A stretch of 64,000 nt of DNA from Lysobacter stagni. GTDB taxonomy: Bacteria > Pseudomonadota > Gammaproteobacteria > Xanthomonadales > Xanthomonadaceae. The stretch covers positions 2,984,001-3,048,000 of the forward strand of contig NZ_JASGBI010000001.1 in NCBI RefSeq assembly GCF_030053425.1, in the 5' to 3' direction. Shown piece by piece: positions 8,964 through 18,564 of the stretch. The translations under genes and the position numbers were made by a program. A model generated the notes under the pieces. It worked only from the letters and a program-made list of their open reading frames with translations, had not been told where the DNA came from and made no database searches. Each line of letters opens with the position of its first letter. Position 1 is the first letter of the stretch.

Positions 8964-9704
8964 TCAGGCAGCGTCGTCCACCAGGGGTTGCAGTTCGGCA
9001 TCGAGCGCGACGCGCTCGTCGAACACGAAGCAGCGACCATCGTAATGACGGCCGCCCACCTGTTCAAAGTAACCCAGAATGCCGCCGTCCAGCTGCAACA
9101 CGTTGCTCATTCCCTCCGCGTGCATCCACAGCGCGGCCTTCTCGCAACGGATTCCACCGGTGCAGAAGCTCACCACGGTGCTGTCGCGCAGCGCTTCGCG
9201 ATGTGGCTGCAACGCCTGCGGCAGATCGGTGAAGTTGTCGATCGGCAACGTCAGTGCGTTGGCGAACGTCCCGTAGCCGAACTCCTCGCGGTTGCGCGTG
9301 TCCAGCATCACCACTGGCTTGCCGGCGTCGTCGTGCCCCTGGTCCAGCCAGCGCATCAGCGTGGATGGCGACACCGCGGGAGCACGACCTTCCAGCGGCG
9401 ATGAGTTCTCGCGCCGGAAGCTGATGATCTCCGGCTTCACCTTCGTCTTCAGTCGGGCGAACGGCTGGCGACGGCTGTGGCTGAACTTGACCGTCAGATC
9501 GGCGAATGGTGGTTGCGTGCGCAGTTCTTCGACGAACCCGCGCAGCGCGGTCTCGGTGCCGGCGAGGAACAGATTGATGCCTTCCGGCGCGACCAGCATG
9601 GTGCCGCGCAGGCCGACGGCGTCGGCACGCGAATGGAGCTGGCTGGCCAGCGTGGCGGGTTCGTCGATGCGGACGAAATGGTAGGCGGCGAGGTTGAGCA
9701 GCAT
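8964..9704 (-). CDS. trhO: tRNA uridine-34 hydroxylase TrhO (rhodanese domain)
   Basis: A 246-residue protein with the N-terminal acylphosphatase-like domain of the YceA/TrhO family (GLRGTMLVAPEGINLFLAGT) and a rhodanese domain with the catalytic loop FCTGGIRCEKA. These enzymes use prephenate and oxygen to make 5-hydroxyuridine at tRNA position 34. The internal KVKPEIISF block is typical. Length is somewhat short compared with E. coli (about 350), as in other xanthomonads. Confidence 0.9.
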   Translation of the reverse strand: MLLNLAAYHFVRIDEPATLASQLHSRADAVGLRGTMLVAPEGINLFLAGTETALRGFVEELRTQPPFADLTVKFSHSRRQPFARLKTKVKPEIISFRRENSSPLEGRAPAVSPSTLMRWLDQGHDDAGKPVVMLDTRNREEFGYGTFANALTLPIDNFTDLPQALQPHREALRDSTVVSFCTGGIRCEKAALWMHAEGMSNVLQLDGGILGYFEQVGGRHYDGRCFVFDERVALDAELQPLVDDAA

Positions 9705-9756
9705 GCGTCTATTTTAGACGCCCAATCGACCTTAAGAACTACTCATAACCTATTGA

Positions 9757-10398
9757 TCAATAAAGGCTGCGCTCGGGCGTGCGGCGCAACCAGCCTGCGG
9801 CCAGCGCCAGCCAGGCCAGTATCGCCACGATCACCGCCTTCTGGCTCAGCCCCCGCGGCAGCTCGCGCCAGAGTGCGTGAACCCACAACGCGAGGAAGCA
9901 CGCCACGGCCAGGCCGAAGCCCAGCGCGAAGTGGCGCCGCCAGTCCGGATCGGCACGGAAGCGCCAGGACTGCAGCAGCATCGCCAGCGTCGTGCCGAGG
10001 AACGCGATCGGCGCGGCGATGCCATGGATCCGTGCCGCGAGGGTGATTTCACCGCCACGACCCAGGTCGGTTTCTGCCATCGCGGTCACGGCCAGCGCCA
10101 TCGCGCCGATCACGAACAGCAGCATCGGCACCACGCTGCGCCGGGCCGGAGGCGTTGCAGCGTGAAAGCCCGCGCCCAGCGTCGCCAGCGCGATGGCCAG
10201 CGCGATGTACGCCACCTGCAACCACAGCGCGTGTGGGCCGACGAGGTAGAAGCTCAGCGGCGCGCGCACCCAATCCAGGTCCGCGCGCACACCCTGCAGC
10301 ACCGTTGCGACGGTGGTGAATGCCAGTACGCAGGCCAGCGCCAGCGTGCCCATCCCGCGCGCCCGCGCGAGCGACCGTTGCGCCGCCACGGCCGGCAT
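9757..10398 (-). CDS. DUF998-type integral membrane protein
   Basis: About 213 residues with six hydrophobic segments and few charges between them. The motif order (VLQGVRADLDWVRAPLSFYLVGPHALWLQ; AETDLGRGGEITLAARIHGIAAPIAFL) matches DUF998 membrane proteins of unknown function. ATG 10398 is listed. A TTG at 10407 overlaps the stop of the upstream gene (TTGA) and would add three residues with coupled translation. Confidence 0.78.
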   Translation of the reverse strand: MPAVAAQRSLARARGMGTLALACVLAFTTVATVLQGVRADLDWVRAPLSFYLVGPHALWLQVAYIALAIALATLGAGFHAATPPARRSVVPMLLFVIGAMALAVTAMAETDLGRGGEITLAARIHGIAAPIAFLGTTLAMLLQSWRFRADPDWRRHFALGFGLAVACFLALWVHALWRELPRGLSQKAVIVAILAWLALAAGWLRRTPERSLY

Positions 10399-10403
10399 GC
10401 CGA

Positions 10404-10913
10404 TCAACGTGCGCCCATGAAGTCGAGCTTGCCCACCGGCACGCCGTTGTGGCGCAGCAGCGAATAGGCCGTGGTCACGTGGAAGAAGAATTGCGGCAGG
10501 CCGTACTGCAGCAGGTAGCCGCGGCCGTCGAAGCGACGCTCCTTCGGCGTGCCCGGGCGCAGCACGATCTCGCGCTCATCGCTGCCCTCGAACAGCAGCG
10601 GGTCCAGGCCATCGATGAAAGCCAGCGTGCGGGTGATGCGCGCCTGCAGGTCGGCAAAGCTGGCTTCCTCATCCGGGAAGGACGGCACTTCGACATCGGC
10701 CAGGCGTGCCGACACGCTCTTGGCGAAATCGCATGCGATCTGCACCTGTCGCACCAGCGGGAACATGTCGGGGAACAGGCGCGTCTGCAGCAGCACGCCC
10801 GGATCGAAGCCAGCCTCCACCGCGTGGGCCTCGCCCTTGGCAAGCACGCCGGAAAGCGCACCGAGCATGTGGCGGAACACGGGCACCGAGGTCTCGTGCA
10901 TCGAAAGGGACAT
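10404..10913 (-). CDS. DUF1993 domain protein
   Basis: A 169-residue soluble helical protein: SVPVFRHMLGALSGVLAKGEAHAV, LFPDMFPLVRQVQIACDFAKSVSARL, and near the end GLPQFFFHVTTAYSLLRHNGVPVGKLDFMG, the strongest mark of the DUF1993 family (DinB-like four-helix fold). Function is unknown. GGAG lies 6 bases before the ATG. Its stop overlaps a possible TTG start of the downstream DUF998 gene, so the two are probably co-expressed. Confidence 0.85.
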   Translation of the reverse strand: MSLSMHETSVPVFRHMLGALSGVLAKGEAHAVEAGFDPGVLLQTRLFPDMFPLVRQVQIACDFAKSVSARLADVEVPSFPDEEASFADLQARITRTLAFIDGLDPLLFEGSDEREIVLRPGTPKERRFDGRGYLLQYGLPQFFFHVTTAYSLLRHNGVPVGKLDFMGAR

Positions 10914-10990
10914 GGAAAGCTCCGGGGAACAGAATGGGAATACGCGAATCGTACACGCCCACCCTTCGCCGCACCGTGCCGTCGTCGCGC

Positions 10991-12178
10991 TCACGCCACG
11001 GCCGGCACTCCCCGCGATCCGGCCAGTGACGCATACAGCGCCTCAACCTGCCCCATCAACACATCCGTGCTCCAGCGTCGCGCATCGAGCCTGCCGCCAT
11101 CGGCCAGCATTTCCCGGAGCGTCGGCGAGCGCAGCACCTGCGCGACCTTGCCAGCGAAGTCGTCGACGTCTTCCTGCGCGACCAGCGCGCCGCGCGTGCC
11201 GGCCAGTACCGTCGCGGTGCCCATCACCGCGGTGGAGACGATGGGAACGCCCAGCGCCATGGCTTCGATCAGCACCAGCCCCTGCGTTTCGGTGGGCGAA
11301 GCGAAAACGAACGCATCGCCTGCACGGTAGGCATCGAGCAACGTGGTGCGGCGGTCCAGGTTGCCGAAGAACCGCACGTGCTCCTGCAGGCCCAGCTCCG
11401 CCACGCGGCGCTTCAGGCGCGCCTCGTCCGGGCCTTCGCCGGCGACCAGGAACAGCAGCGCGGGAAAGTCGGGCACCAGGGTCCGTACCACGCGCAGCAG
11501 GAAGTCGATGTTCTTCTCCAGCGACAACCGGCTGACGGTGACCAGCGCCGGACGATCGGACGCGATGCCGTGCGCGGCGCGAAAACGCGCGCCGTCGCCG
11601 CCGGCGAATTCCGACAGCTCGATGCCGGTGGGCAGCACCGTGCGCGGCGTATCGATGCCGTAGCGCTGCAGCACGTCCACCATCTGCGCGCTGGGCACGA
11701 TCAGGTGATCGACACCGTCGCACAGGCGGCGCGACGCCGCGCGCGCCACCCAGCGCGTCATCGCGGGCGGGAACCAGGGCAGGTAGTGGCCCACGTATTC
11801 CTCGAAATAGGTGTGATAGGTCTCCACCGTCGGCCAGCCGCCCTGTCGCGCCAGACGCACGCCCAACCCGTGCGCGCGGAACGGCGTGTGGATGTGGATC
11901 ACGTCCCACTCGCGGTCGGCCAGCGCGGCCTGTACCTGCCGCGCCGCGCGCGCGTTGATCAGCCGGTCCTCGGGGTCGAAGAAGATCACCCGCGACGGCA
12001 GGCGCAGCACTTCGAACTCCTCGTCGTGCGCGGACTGCGCGCTGCCTTCGCCGTAGTCCGGCGCCACCAGCATGACCTCATGCCCGCGCCGCAGCAGCGA
12101 GCGTGCGAACGTGCGGATCGACGTGGACACCCCGTTGACGCGCGGGAAGTACACGTCGGACAGCATCAGGATCTTCAT
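10991..12178 (-). CDS. Glycosyltransferase family 4 (GT-B)
   Basis: A 395-residue GT-B enzyme. The N-terminal half (MKILMLSDVYFPRVNGVSTSIRTF; IHIHTPFRAHGLG; ETYHTYFEEYVGHYLPW) binds the acceptor. The C-terminal half has VTVSRLSLEKNIDFLL and the EX7E motif (ETQGLVLIE) for the nucleotide sugar. It resembles enzymes that glycosylate diacylglycerol or phosphatidylinositol-type lipids (MgtA/YpfP-like branch), so envelope glycolipid synthesis is likely but not proven. MKIL fits the family start; the frame is open 11 codons further. Confidence 0.88.
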   Translation of the reverse strand: MKILMLSDVYFPRVNGVSTSIRTFARSLLRRGHEVMLVAPDYGEGSAQSAHDEEFEVLRLPSRVIFFDPEDRLINARAARQVQAALADREWDVIHIHTPFRAHGLGVRLARQGGWPTVETYHTYFEEYVGHYLPWFPPAMTRWVARAASRRLCDGVDHLIVPSAQMVDVLQRYGIDTPRTVLPTGIELSEFAGGDGARFRAAHGIASDRPALVTVSRLSLEKNIDFLLRVVRTLVPDFPALLFLVAGEGPDEARLKRRVAELGLQEHVRFFGNLDRRTTLLDAYRAGDAFVFASPTETQGLVLIEAMALGVPIVSTAVMGTATVLAGTRGALVAQEDVDDFAGKVAQVLRSPTLREMLADGGRLDARRWSTDVLMGQVEALYASLAGSRGVPAVA

Positions 12179-12258
12179 GGTGGCGTCCGCGATGGGTTCG
12201 CACGATTGCACCGGGCGAATGTGACAGTCGTGTCACACCGACATCAGGAGTTTGGGGC

Positions 12259-12720
12259 TCAGTCTTCTTCGGCGCATTCGGAACCTTCGGCCCAGCGCTG
12301 CGGGCCGGCGCCGTGTTCGCCCAGTACGTCGCCGGGGTTCGCCAGCCGGCAGCGGTCCAGCGACAGGCACCCGCAGCCGATGCAGTCGTCCAGCGTGTCG
12401 CGCATCTGGACCAGCTGCCCGATGCGGGCGTCCAGTTCCTCGCGCCACGCGGTCGACAGGCGTGCCCAGTCGCGCCGGGTGGGCGTGCGCGCCTCGGGAA
12501 GGCTGGCCAGCGCCTCACGTATCGTGGCCAGCGGCATGCCCACGCGCTGGGCCGCGCGGATGATGGCGATGCGCCGGAGCATGTCGCGCGAGTACCGGCG
12601 CTGGTTGCCCGCCGTGCGATGGCTGTGGATCAATCCCTTGGCTTCGTAGAAGTGCAGCGTCGATACCGCCACGCCGCTGCGCTGGGCGACATCGCCCACG
12701 GTGAGCTCGTCGTGCGTCAT
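12259..12720 (-). CDS. soxR: Redox-sensitive MerR-family regulator SoxR
   Basis: A 153-residue protein with an N-terminal MerR helix-turn-helix ([24 protein letters not shown]), a dimerisation helix and a C-terminal iron-sulfur cluster motif: Cys113, Cys116, Cys118 and Cys124. The C-x2-C-x-C-x5-C spacing equals that of E. coli SoxR. It senses redox-cycling compounds through oxidation of the [2Fe-2S] cluster. The gene faces an oxidoreductase-MFS operon across a SoxR box, the layout seen when SoxR acts directly on detoxification and efflux genes, as is usual outside the enterics. Confidence 0.95.
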   Translation of the reverse strand: MTHDELTVGDVAQRSGVAVSTLHFYEAKGLIHSHRTAGNQRRYSRDMLRRIAIIRAAQRVGMPLATIREALASLPEARTPTRRDWARLSTAWREELDARIGQLVQMRDTLDDCIGCGCLSLDRCRLANPGDVLGEHGAGPQRWAEGSECAEED

Positions 12721-12725
12721 CGCGC

Positions 12726-12756
12726 TTGACCTCAACTTAACTTGAGGTTCTATCCT
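12726..12756 (+). promoter_or_regulatory. SoxR box inside a 19-bp-spacer promoter
   Basis: CCTCAACTTAACTTGAGG (12730-12747) differs at one position from the SoxR consensus palindrome. It sits between a -35 box TTGACC (12726-12731) and a -10 box TATCCT (12751-12756) with a 19-bp spacer, the overlong spacing that MerR-family activators correct by DNA distortion. Transcription would start near 12763, one base before an ATG at 12764 and 22 bases before the ATG at 12785. Confidence 0.9.
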
Positions 12757-12784
12757 CCGCCCCATGTTCGATCCAGGTCAAGCC

Positions 12785-13777
12785 ATGGACACACGGAATG
12801 CGCGCGACGGATATGCCGCCCGGTCGGCGCCGGTGCCGACGATGCAGGCCATCGTCTTCGACACGTACGGCGCGGCAGACGTGCTGCGTCTTGCGCAACT
12901 ACCCCTTCCCCCGCCCGGCCCCGGCGAGATCCGCGTGCGCGTGCGCGCCGCCGGCGTGCAGCCGGCCGACTGCGCCACGCGCAGTGGCTGGTTCGCACAG
13001 CGCGGCATCGGCCAGGCGCCCTTCCCCCGTCAGCTGGGCAACGAGTTCGCCGGCGTCATCGATGCACTGGGCGCAGGCGTGACGAACCTGGTGGAAGGCG
13101 ACGAGGTGCTGGGCTGGACCACGGCCAACGCGTACGCCGAGGCGGTGGTCGTGACAGCGACGCAGGCGGTGCTGAAGCCACCGATGATGTCGTGGGCCGT
13201 GGCGGGTGCACTCTCCGCATCGGGGCAGACCGCGCTCACCGCGGTGCAGGCACTCGACATCGACGCAGGCGACACGGTCCTGGTGCACGGCGCTGCCGGA
13301 GGCGTCGGCACGATGGCCGTGCAACTGGCGCGGCTGCGCGGCGCGCGCGTGATCGGCACAGCCAGCCGCGAGAACCACGACTACCTGCGATCGCTCGGTG
13401 CCGAGCCCGTCCTGTACGGCCCGGGTCTGGCCGAACGCGTGCGCCTGCTGGCACCGCGCGTGCATGCCGCCCTGGATGGCAGTGGCCGTGGCGCGCTCGA
13501 TGCGTCCATCGAACTGGGCATCGAACCCTCCCGCATCGGCACGCTGGTGGATTTCGAGGACGTGCAACGCCTGGGCGTGCAGGCCATCCACAGCCGGCGC
13601 AGCCGCGAACGCCTGCAGGCGCTGGTGGACCTGCATGCCGCCGGACGCCTGCGGGTGCACGTGCGCGACATCTATCCCCTCGCCTACGCGGCCGTTGCGC
13701 ATCGCGACGTGGAGAACGGGCACGGCCGTGGCAAGGTGGTACTGATGATCTACAACACCTTCGGCCACGCGCTGTGA
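12785..13777 (+). CDS. Zinc-type NADP-dependent quinone oxidoreductase family protein
   Basis: About 330 residues of the medium-chain dehydrogenase/reductase superfamily, quinone-oxidoreductase branch: MQAIVFDTYGAADVLRLAQLPLPPPGPGEIRVRV, QLGNEFAGVIDALGAGV and the NADP-binding VLVHGAAGGVGTMAVQLARLRGARVIGTAS. There are no zinc-binding cysteines, so it reduces quinones or enals with NADPH. Three starts are possible: ATG 12764 (leaderless), ATG 12785 (AGG 7 bases upstream; chosen) and ATG 12842 (family-type start MQAIVF). It is first in a SoxR-controlled operon and its stop overlaps the next gene (GTGA). Confidence 0.88.
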   Translation: MDTRNARDGYAARSAPVPTMQAIVFDTYGAADVLRLAQLPLPPPGPGEIRVRVRAAGVQPADCATRSGWFAQRGIGQAPFPRQLGNEFAGVIDALGAGVTNLVEGDEVLGWTTANAYAEAVVVTATQAVLKPPMMSWAVAGALSASGQTALTAVQALDIDAGDTVLVHGAAGGVGTMAVQLARLRGARVIGTASRENHDYLRSLGAEPVLYGPGLAERVRLLAPRVHAALDGSGRGALDASIELGIEPSRIGTLVDFEDVQRLGVQAIHSRRSRERLQALVDLHAAGRLRVHVRDIYPLAYAAVAHRDVENGHGRGKVVLMIYNTFGHAL

Positions 13778-15225
13778 ACGACGCCCGCCACGACACACTC
13801 CGCGACGAGGCGGCGACGGATCCACGCGACCCGCCAGCGCCCAACAACGATTCCACCCCGGCAGCGCACCCGCAACAGAGCTTGTTCGATCGCCCGTATC
13901 GCGGCGTGACGTTCGGCGCGGTGGCGCTGGTCGCGCTGTACGCGTTCGAAGCACTGGCCGTCGCCACCGCGATGCCGACCGTGGCGCAGGCGCTCGATGG
14001 CCTGTCGCTGTACGCGCTGGCCTTCGGCGGCACGTTGGCCGCATCGGTGGTGGGAATGGTCGCCGCCGGGCGCTGGGCGGACCTGCGCGGACCGGCACCG
14101 CCGCTGCGCCACGGCATCGTGTGGTTCGCACTGGGCCTGCTGATCGCCGGCCTTGCGCCATCGATGGGGGTGCTGCTGCTCGGTCGCGTCGTACAGGGTC
14201 TTGGCGGCGGAATGATGTCCGTCGCGCTGTACGTCGCCGTCGGGCGTGTCTATCCGCCTGCGTTGCACCCCCGCATCTTCGCCGCGTTCGCGGCGGCGTG
14301 GGTCGTGCCGGCGGTGGTCGGGCCGACGATCAGCGGCGCACTGGTCGAACATGTCGGCTGGCGCTGGGTGTTCCTGTCGGTGCCGCTGCTCGCAGTCGCA
14401 GCGGCCGCATTCGTGCTGCCGGCGGTGCGCGGGCTGGGCGCGGCGTCCGGCAGCGCACACGACGCCGCAATCACCGAATCGAACCGTCTGGCCTGGGCGA
14501 TCGGCGCCGCCCTGAGCGCGCTCGCCCTGCACCATGCGGGCCAGCAACGCGGCACGGAAGGCGCTGTATTGCTGGCGGTGTCCGTCGTCGCGCTGATCTC
14601 CTGCGCGTGGCGTCTGCTCCCACCAGGCACGCTGCGCGCGGCACGCGGATTGCCAACGGTGATCGCGATGCGCGGCATCGCCTCGTCGGCGTTCTTCGGC
14701 ACGGAGGTGTTCATCCCGCTGCTGCTCTCGCGCGAACGAGGCCTGTCGCCGACGATGGCCGGCGCGGTGCTCACTGTGGGCGCGCTGGGCTGGTCGCTGG
14801 GGTCGTGGTACCGCAGCCGGCCGTCGCAGCCGTTCACGCCGCCGCAATTGCTGCGCATCGGCATGGGAATGATCGTCATCGGTGTGGGCGGCGTGGCGGC
14901 TTCGGTGTCGCCTTCCGTGCCGGTCGCGGTGGGCATCGTCGGCTGGATCGCCGCCGGTCTCGGCATGGGCGCGCTGTTTCCGACGCTGTCCGTACTCACG
15001 CTGGAACTGTCGCCGGTCAATCGCCAGGGTGTGAACTCCTCTGCACTGCAGCTGTGCGATGCACTGTTCACCGCCGCCGTGCTGGCCATCGGCGGCACCG
15101 TGTTCGCGGCGATGCTGGACCGCGCGCCGGCGCTGGCGTACCTCACCGGATTCGCGATATCCGCGTTGCTCGCGTTGCTGGGTGCGGTGCTGGCCTCGCG
15201 CGTTCGCGTGGCAATACCGGACTAA
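13774..15225 (+). CDS. MFS efflux transporter (DHA2-like), SoxR-linked
   Basis: A 483-residue major-facilitator protein with a hydrophilic N-terminus of about 40 residues and about 14 hydrophobic segments. Signatures are AVATAMPTVAQAL, the loop 2-3 motif GRWADLRG, VLLLGRVVQGLGGGMMSVALYVAVGRVYP and WRWVFLSVPLL, typical of drug-proton antiporters. GTG 13774 overlaps the stop of the oxidoreductase gene, so translation is coupled. The SoxR promoter upstream suggests export of redox-active compounds such as quinones or phenazine-like toxins; that substrate is an inference. Confidence 0.88.
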   Translation: MNDARHDTLRDEAATDPRDPPAPNNDSTPAAHPQQSLFDRPYRGVTFGAVALVALYAFEALAVATAMPTVAQALDGLSLYALAFGGTLAASVVGMVAAGRWADLRGPAPPLRHGIVWFALGLLIAGLAPSMGVLLLGRVVQGLGGGMMSVALYVAVGRVYPPALHPRIFAAFAAAWVVPAVVGPTISGALVEHVGWRWVFLSVPLLAVAAAAFVLPAVRGLGAASGSAHDAAITESNRLAWAIGAALSALALHHAGQQRGTEGAVLLAVSVVALISCAWRLLPPGTLRAARGLPTVIAMRGIASSAFFGTEVFIPLLLSRERGLSPTMAGAVLTVGALGWSLGSWYRSRPSQPFTPPQLLRIGMGMIVIGVGGVAASVSPSVPVAVGIVGWIAAGLGMGALFPTLSVLTLELSPVNRQGVNSSALQLCDALFTAAVLAIGGTVFAAMLDRAPALAYLTGFAISALLALLGAVLASRVRVAIPD

Positions 15226-15431
15226 CGCGCTTCTTCGCTGCGCGCCCAGCGCCAGCCACCGACGATTCCGACCGTCGCGATCGCCACCGCCAGCACCGTG
15301 CCGCGCGTGTCCTGTGGCCCGAACTCCAGCACCAGCCACACCAGGAAGGCCGTGAGCGCCCACGCCACGTACAGGCGCCACGACGTCACCCAGTCGAGCA
15401 CGTGTTCGAGCAATTCAAGCAACAACGACAT
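15222..15431 (-). CDS. Small two-helix membrane protein
   Basis: A 69-residue protein, MSLLLELLEHVLDWV at the start, with two hydrophobic stretches (about residues 18-37 and 45-62) and a charged end (WRWARSEEAR). I do not recognise a family. Its stop overlaps the convergent stop of the MFS gene by four bases. Codon usage is like its neighbours. Confidence 0.6.
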   Translation of the reverse strand: MSLLLELLEHVLDWVTSWRLYVAWALTAFLVWLVLEFGPQDTRGTVLAVAIATVGIVGGWRWARSEEAR

Positions 15432-15474
15432 GGCGGGCACCCTGCCGCACGCGCGGCCCTTCGGGGCCGACAGA

Positions 15475-16404
15475 CTAGCCCGCGGCCCCGCGCATCGCCA
15501 TCACTTCACGTCGTGGCGGCGCGCCGAACAGGCGCCGGTATTCGCGACTGAACTGCGACGGGCTTTCGTAGCCAACGCGATGACTCGCGGTGGCCGCTTC
15601 CACGCCGTCCACCAGCATGAGCCGCCGCGCTTCCTGCAGGCGCAGTTGTTTCTGGAACTGCAGTGGCGTCATGGCGGTGGCGGCCTTGAAGCGCTCGTGC
15701 AGCGATGAGGTGCTCATGTGCGAGGCGGCGGCGAGCTGTTCGATGCGCAGCGGTTCGGCATAGCGCAGCTTGATCAGTTCGATGGCGCGCGCCACGCGCT
15801 GAGCAGGACCGTCGGCATCGCAGAGTTCACGCAGGCGCTGGCCCAGCTCGCCGGTGAGCACGCGGTAATGAATCTCGCGCAGTGCCAGCGGTGCCAGCAC
15901 GTTGGCTTCTTCCGGCGTATCGAGCAACCGCACCAGCCGCAGCACCGCGTCCAGCAGGGTTGCGCTGGTGCGCGCCAGGTACACCGCGCGGCTGCCGTTC
16001 GACGACGCCTGCGATGCGGGCAGGCGCTGCACCAGCTCGCCTACCACCGCCGGATCGATGTCCATGCGCAGGCACAGGTACGGCCGTTCCGGCGAGGCCT
16101 CGATGATCTGTCCGGTGATCGGCAGAGACATCGACACGACCAGGTAGTTGAGCGGGTCGTAATGGAAGACCTCCTCGCCCAGCAGCGCACGCTTCCTCCC
16201 CTGCACGACCACGCAGATGCTCGGGTGGTAGACCGTGGGCAGTGGCAGCGAGGTCTCGCTGGCGCGGATCAGCGCCAGGCCCGGGATGGGCGATTCATGC
16301 AGACCGTCGCCGGGGACGTTTCGGGCAATCCGGTCGGCCAATTCAGCCTGCTGCGCGGCCAGTTCAGGACGGGCGGCGATCACGTTCAAGGCGTTGTCGT
16401 TCAT
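15475..16404 (-). CDS. AraC-family transcriptional regulator with AraC_N sensor domain
   Basis: A 309-residue protein. Residues 1-185 form the AraC-type N-terminal cupin domain ([41 protein letters not shown]). The rest is the double helix-turn-helix ([71 protein letters not shown]). This architecture is that of E. coli YqhC, which responds to toxic aldehydes and controls reductases. It lies divergent from an aldo/keto reductase-SDR-alcohol dehydrogenase series, so the same role is likely here. Confidence 0.9.
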   Translation of the reverse strand: MNDNALNVIAARPELAAQQAELADRIARNVPGDGLHESPIPGLALIRASETSLPLPTVYHPSICVVVQGRKRALLGEEVFHYDPLNYLVVSMSLPITGQIIEASPERPYLCLRMDIDPAVVGELVQRLPASQASSNGSRAVYLARTSATLLDAVLRLVRLLDTPEEANVLAPLALREIHYRVLTGELGQRLRELCDADGPAQRVARAIELIKLRYAEPLRIEQLAAASHMSTSSLHERFKAATAMTPLQFQKQLRLQEARRLMLVDGVEAATASHRVGYESPSQFSREYRRLFGAPPRREVMAMRGAAG

Positions 16405-16577
16405 GCGTTTGCGGCCCTCGATGGCGTGCGGCGATTATGCGCGTGCGCATGCGCGACAGGCGTGACATGGATGCTGCGGCGGAGGATCGTGCAAGGATCG
16501 GCGAGCAATGGGCTAACGCACGCACGGCCCGCGGGCGGAGGATGTGTCCACCCTCCCCACCCGTCCGGAGTCCCCAC

Positions 16578-17576
16578 GTGAACATTCCGTTTCCCCGCCG
16601 CACGCTTGGCCGTCAGGGCCTCACCGTTTCCGCCATCGGTCTGGGTTGCATGGGCATGTCCGATTTCTACGGCCCCAGCGACGAGGCCGAGAACCTCGCC
16701 GTACTGAACCACGCACTCGACATCGGCGTGAACTTCCTCGACACCGCCGACATGTACGGCGTGGGCCGCAACGAGGAACTGCTTGCAAAGGTGCTGAAGA
16801 CACGCCGCAACGACGTCGTTCTGGCCACGAAGTTCGGCAACGTGCGCTCGCCCACCGGTGAGTACCTGGGCATCGACGGCCGCCCCGAGTACGTTGCCGC
16901 CGCCTGCGATGCCAGCCTGAAGCGCCTGGGCGTGGACCACATCGATCTGTACTACCAGCATCGCGTGGACCCGAAGGTTCCGATCGAGGACACCGTGGGT
17001 GCGATGTCGCGTCTGGTCGAGTCCGGCAAGGTCCGGCACCTCGGCTTGTCCGAAGCCTCGGGCGCCACCATTCGCCGCGCGGCCGCGGTGCACCCGATCG
17101 CCGCGTTGCAGAGCGAGTACTCGCTGTGGACGCGCGATGTCGAAGACGACGCGCTGCGCGTCTGCCGCGAGCTGGGCATCGGCTTCGTGGCCTACAGCCC
17201 GCTTGGCCGCGGATTCCTCACCGGAGCGATCCACACCACCAGCGAACTGGCCGACAACGACTGGCGTCGACAGAACCCGCGCTTCCAGGACGGCAACATC
17301 GAGCGCAACCAGCAACTCGTGGACGCCGTGACGGACCTCGCGCGCGAACACGACTCCACGCCGGCGCAGCTGGCGCTGGCCTGGCTGCTGCATCGCGGCC
17401 CGGACATCGTGCCCATCCCGGGCACGCGTCGTATCGCGCGCCTGGACGAGAATGCCGGCGCTGCGCGCATCGACCTGACCATCGACGAACAGCGCCGCCT
17501 CGATGACGTGCTGGCCACCCACGAAGTGGCGGGTACGCGGTATCCCGCGGCGGGCATGGGTACGGTCAACGCCTGA
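16578..17576 (+). CDS. Aldo/keto reductase
   Basis: A 332-residue (alpha/beta)8 NADPH-dependent reductase of the YajO/AKR13-like group. The catalytic tetrad is visible: Asp55 (LDTADMYG), Tyr60, Lys85 (ATKFGNV) and His128 (YYQHRVD). IPIPGTRR near the end binds the cofactor phosphate. GTG 16578 has GGAG 7 bases upstream. The gene is divergent from an AraC regulator and followed by SDR and alcohol-dehydrogenase genes on the same strand, which suggests reduction of reactive carbonyls. Confidence 0.92.
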   Translation: MNIPFPRRTLGRQGLTVSAIGLGCMGMSDFYGPSDEAENLAVLNHALDIGVNFLDTADMYGVGRNEELLAKVLKTRRNDVVLATKFGNVRSPTGEYLGIDGRPEYVAAACDASLKRLGVDHIDLYYQHRVDPKVPIEDTVGAMSRLVESGKVRHLGLSEASGATIRRAAAVHPIAALQSEYSLWTRDVEDDALRVCRELGIGFVAYSPLGRGFLTGAIHTTSELADNDWRRQNPRFQDGNIERNQQLVDAVTDLAREHDSTPAQLALAWLLHRGPDIVPIPGTRRIARLDENAGAARIDLTIDEQRRLDDVLATHEVAGTRYPAAGMGTVNA

Positions 17577-17676
17577 TCCATTCGCCGGCGCGCACGCGCC
17601 GGCTCCTTTCCCCCAACGAGCCCCTGCGGTCGCACGCGCGACCGCAGCGGCGTCCTGCACCCTGAAGGAGCCTCCC

Positions 17677-18435
17677 ATGAGCATTTCCTCTGAATCCACC
17701 CTCGACATCCGCGGCAAGGTCGTCGCCATCACCGGTGCCAGCAGCGGCATCGGCGAAGCCACTGCGTTGCGCCTGGCCGCGCACGGCGCGATTCTCGCCC
17801 TCGGTGCGCGGCGCACCGACCGTCTCGACGCGCTCGCCGCTCGCATCCGCGAACACGGCGGCGAAGTCCTCGTGCAATCGCTGGATGTCACCCGCCGCGA
17901 CTCGGTCGAATCCTTCATCTCCACCACGGTCGATCGCTTCGGCCGCCTCGACGTGCTGGTGAACAACGCCGGCGTGATGCCGCTCTCGCGCATGGCCGAC
18001 GGCAAGGTCGACGAGTGGGAGCGCATGGTCGATGTCAACGTGAAGGGCGTGCTGTTCGGCATCGGTGCCGTGCTGCCCGTCATGCACGCACAGCAGTCCG
18101 GGCAGATCGTCAACGTCTCGTCGGTGGCCGGTCGCTTCGTGTTCCCCACCGCAGCGGTGTACTGCGCGACCAAGTTCGCGGTGCACGCACTGTCGGAAGG
18201 TCTGCGCCAGGAATCACCGTTCCTGCGGGTGACCACCATCGCGCCGGGCGCGGTGGAGTCCGAACTCACCAGCACCATCTCCGATCCGGCGATGAAGCGC
18301 GAAGTGGATGAAGTGTTCCGCAAGGACATGCTGCCGGCCGACGCCATCGCGCGTGCGATCGCCTTCGCGATCGGCCAACCCGCCGATGTGGACGTCAACG
18401 AACTGGTGGTCCGCCCGACCGCGCAGGCCTACTGA
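17677..18435 (+). CDS. Short-chain dehydrogenase/reductase
   Basis: A 252-residue classical SDR with the cofactor motif TGASSGIG (residues 19-26), NNAG (97-100), catalytic Ser149, Tyr162 and Lys166 (YCATK). The Arg after the second strand (GARRTDR) favours NADP. The substrate is unknown; the closest family name would be SDR oxidoreductase of the YdfG-like group. AAGGAG precedes the ATG. It is probably co-regulated with the aldo/keto reductase 100 bp upstream. Confidence 0.92.
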   Translation: MSISSESTLDIRGKVVAITGASSGIGEATALRLAAHGAILALGARRTDRLDALAARIREHGGEVLVQSLDVTRRDSVESFISTTVDRFGRLDVLVNNAGVMPLSRMADGKVDEWERMVDVNVKGVLFGIGAVLPVMHAQQSGQIVNVSSVAGRFVFPTAAVYCATKFAVHALSEGLRQESPFLRVTTIAPGAVESELTSTISDPAMKREVDEVFRKDMLPADAIARAIAFAIGQPADVDVNELVVRPTAQAY

Positions 18436-18564
18436 TTCTTTCCGTTCGATGACAACGGTGCGGCCTGCTTCGCGCGGGCCGCATCGGTAAGCGCACGGTC
18501 GGATTGACGATGCGCATACCGCACGGCGCGCACACTGGCCTCCCCACCCGCCAGGAGGCACGCC

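Noticed and set aside
12742..13773. A fusion of the oxidoreductase and MFS proteins in a continuous frame
   Set aside because: The two genes are in different frames and join by a GTGA overlap; the upstream part of the MFS frame is an Arg-rich shadow.
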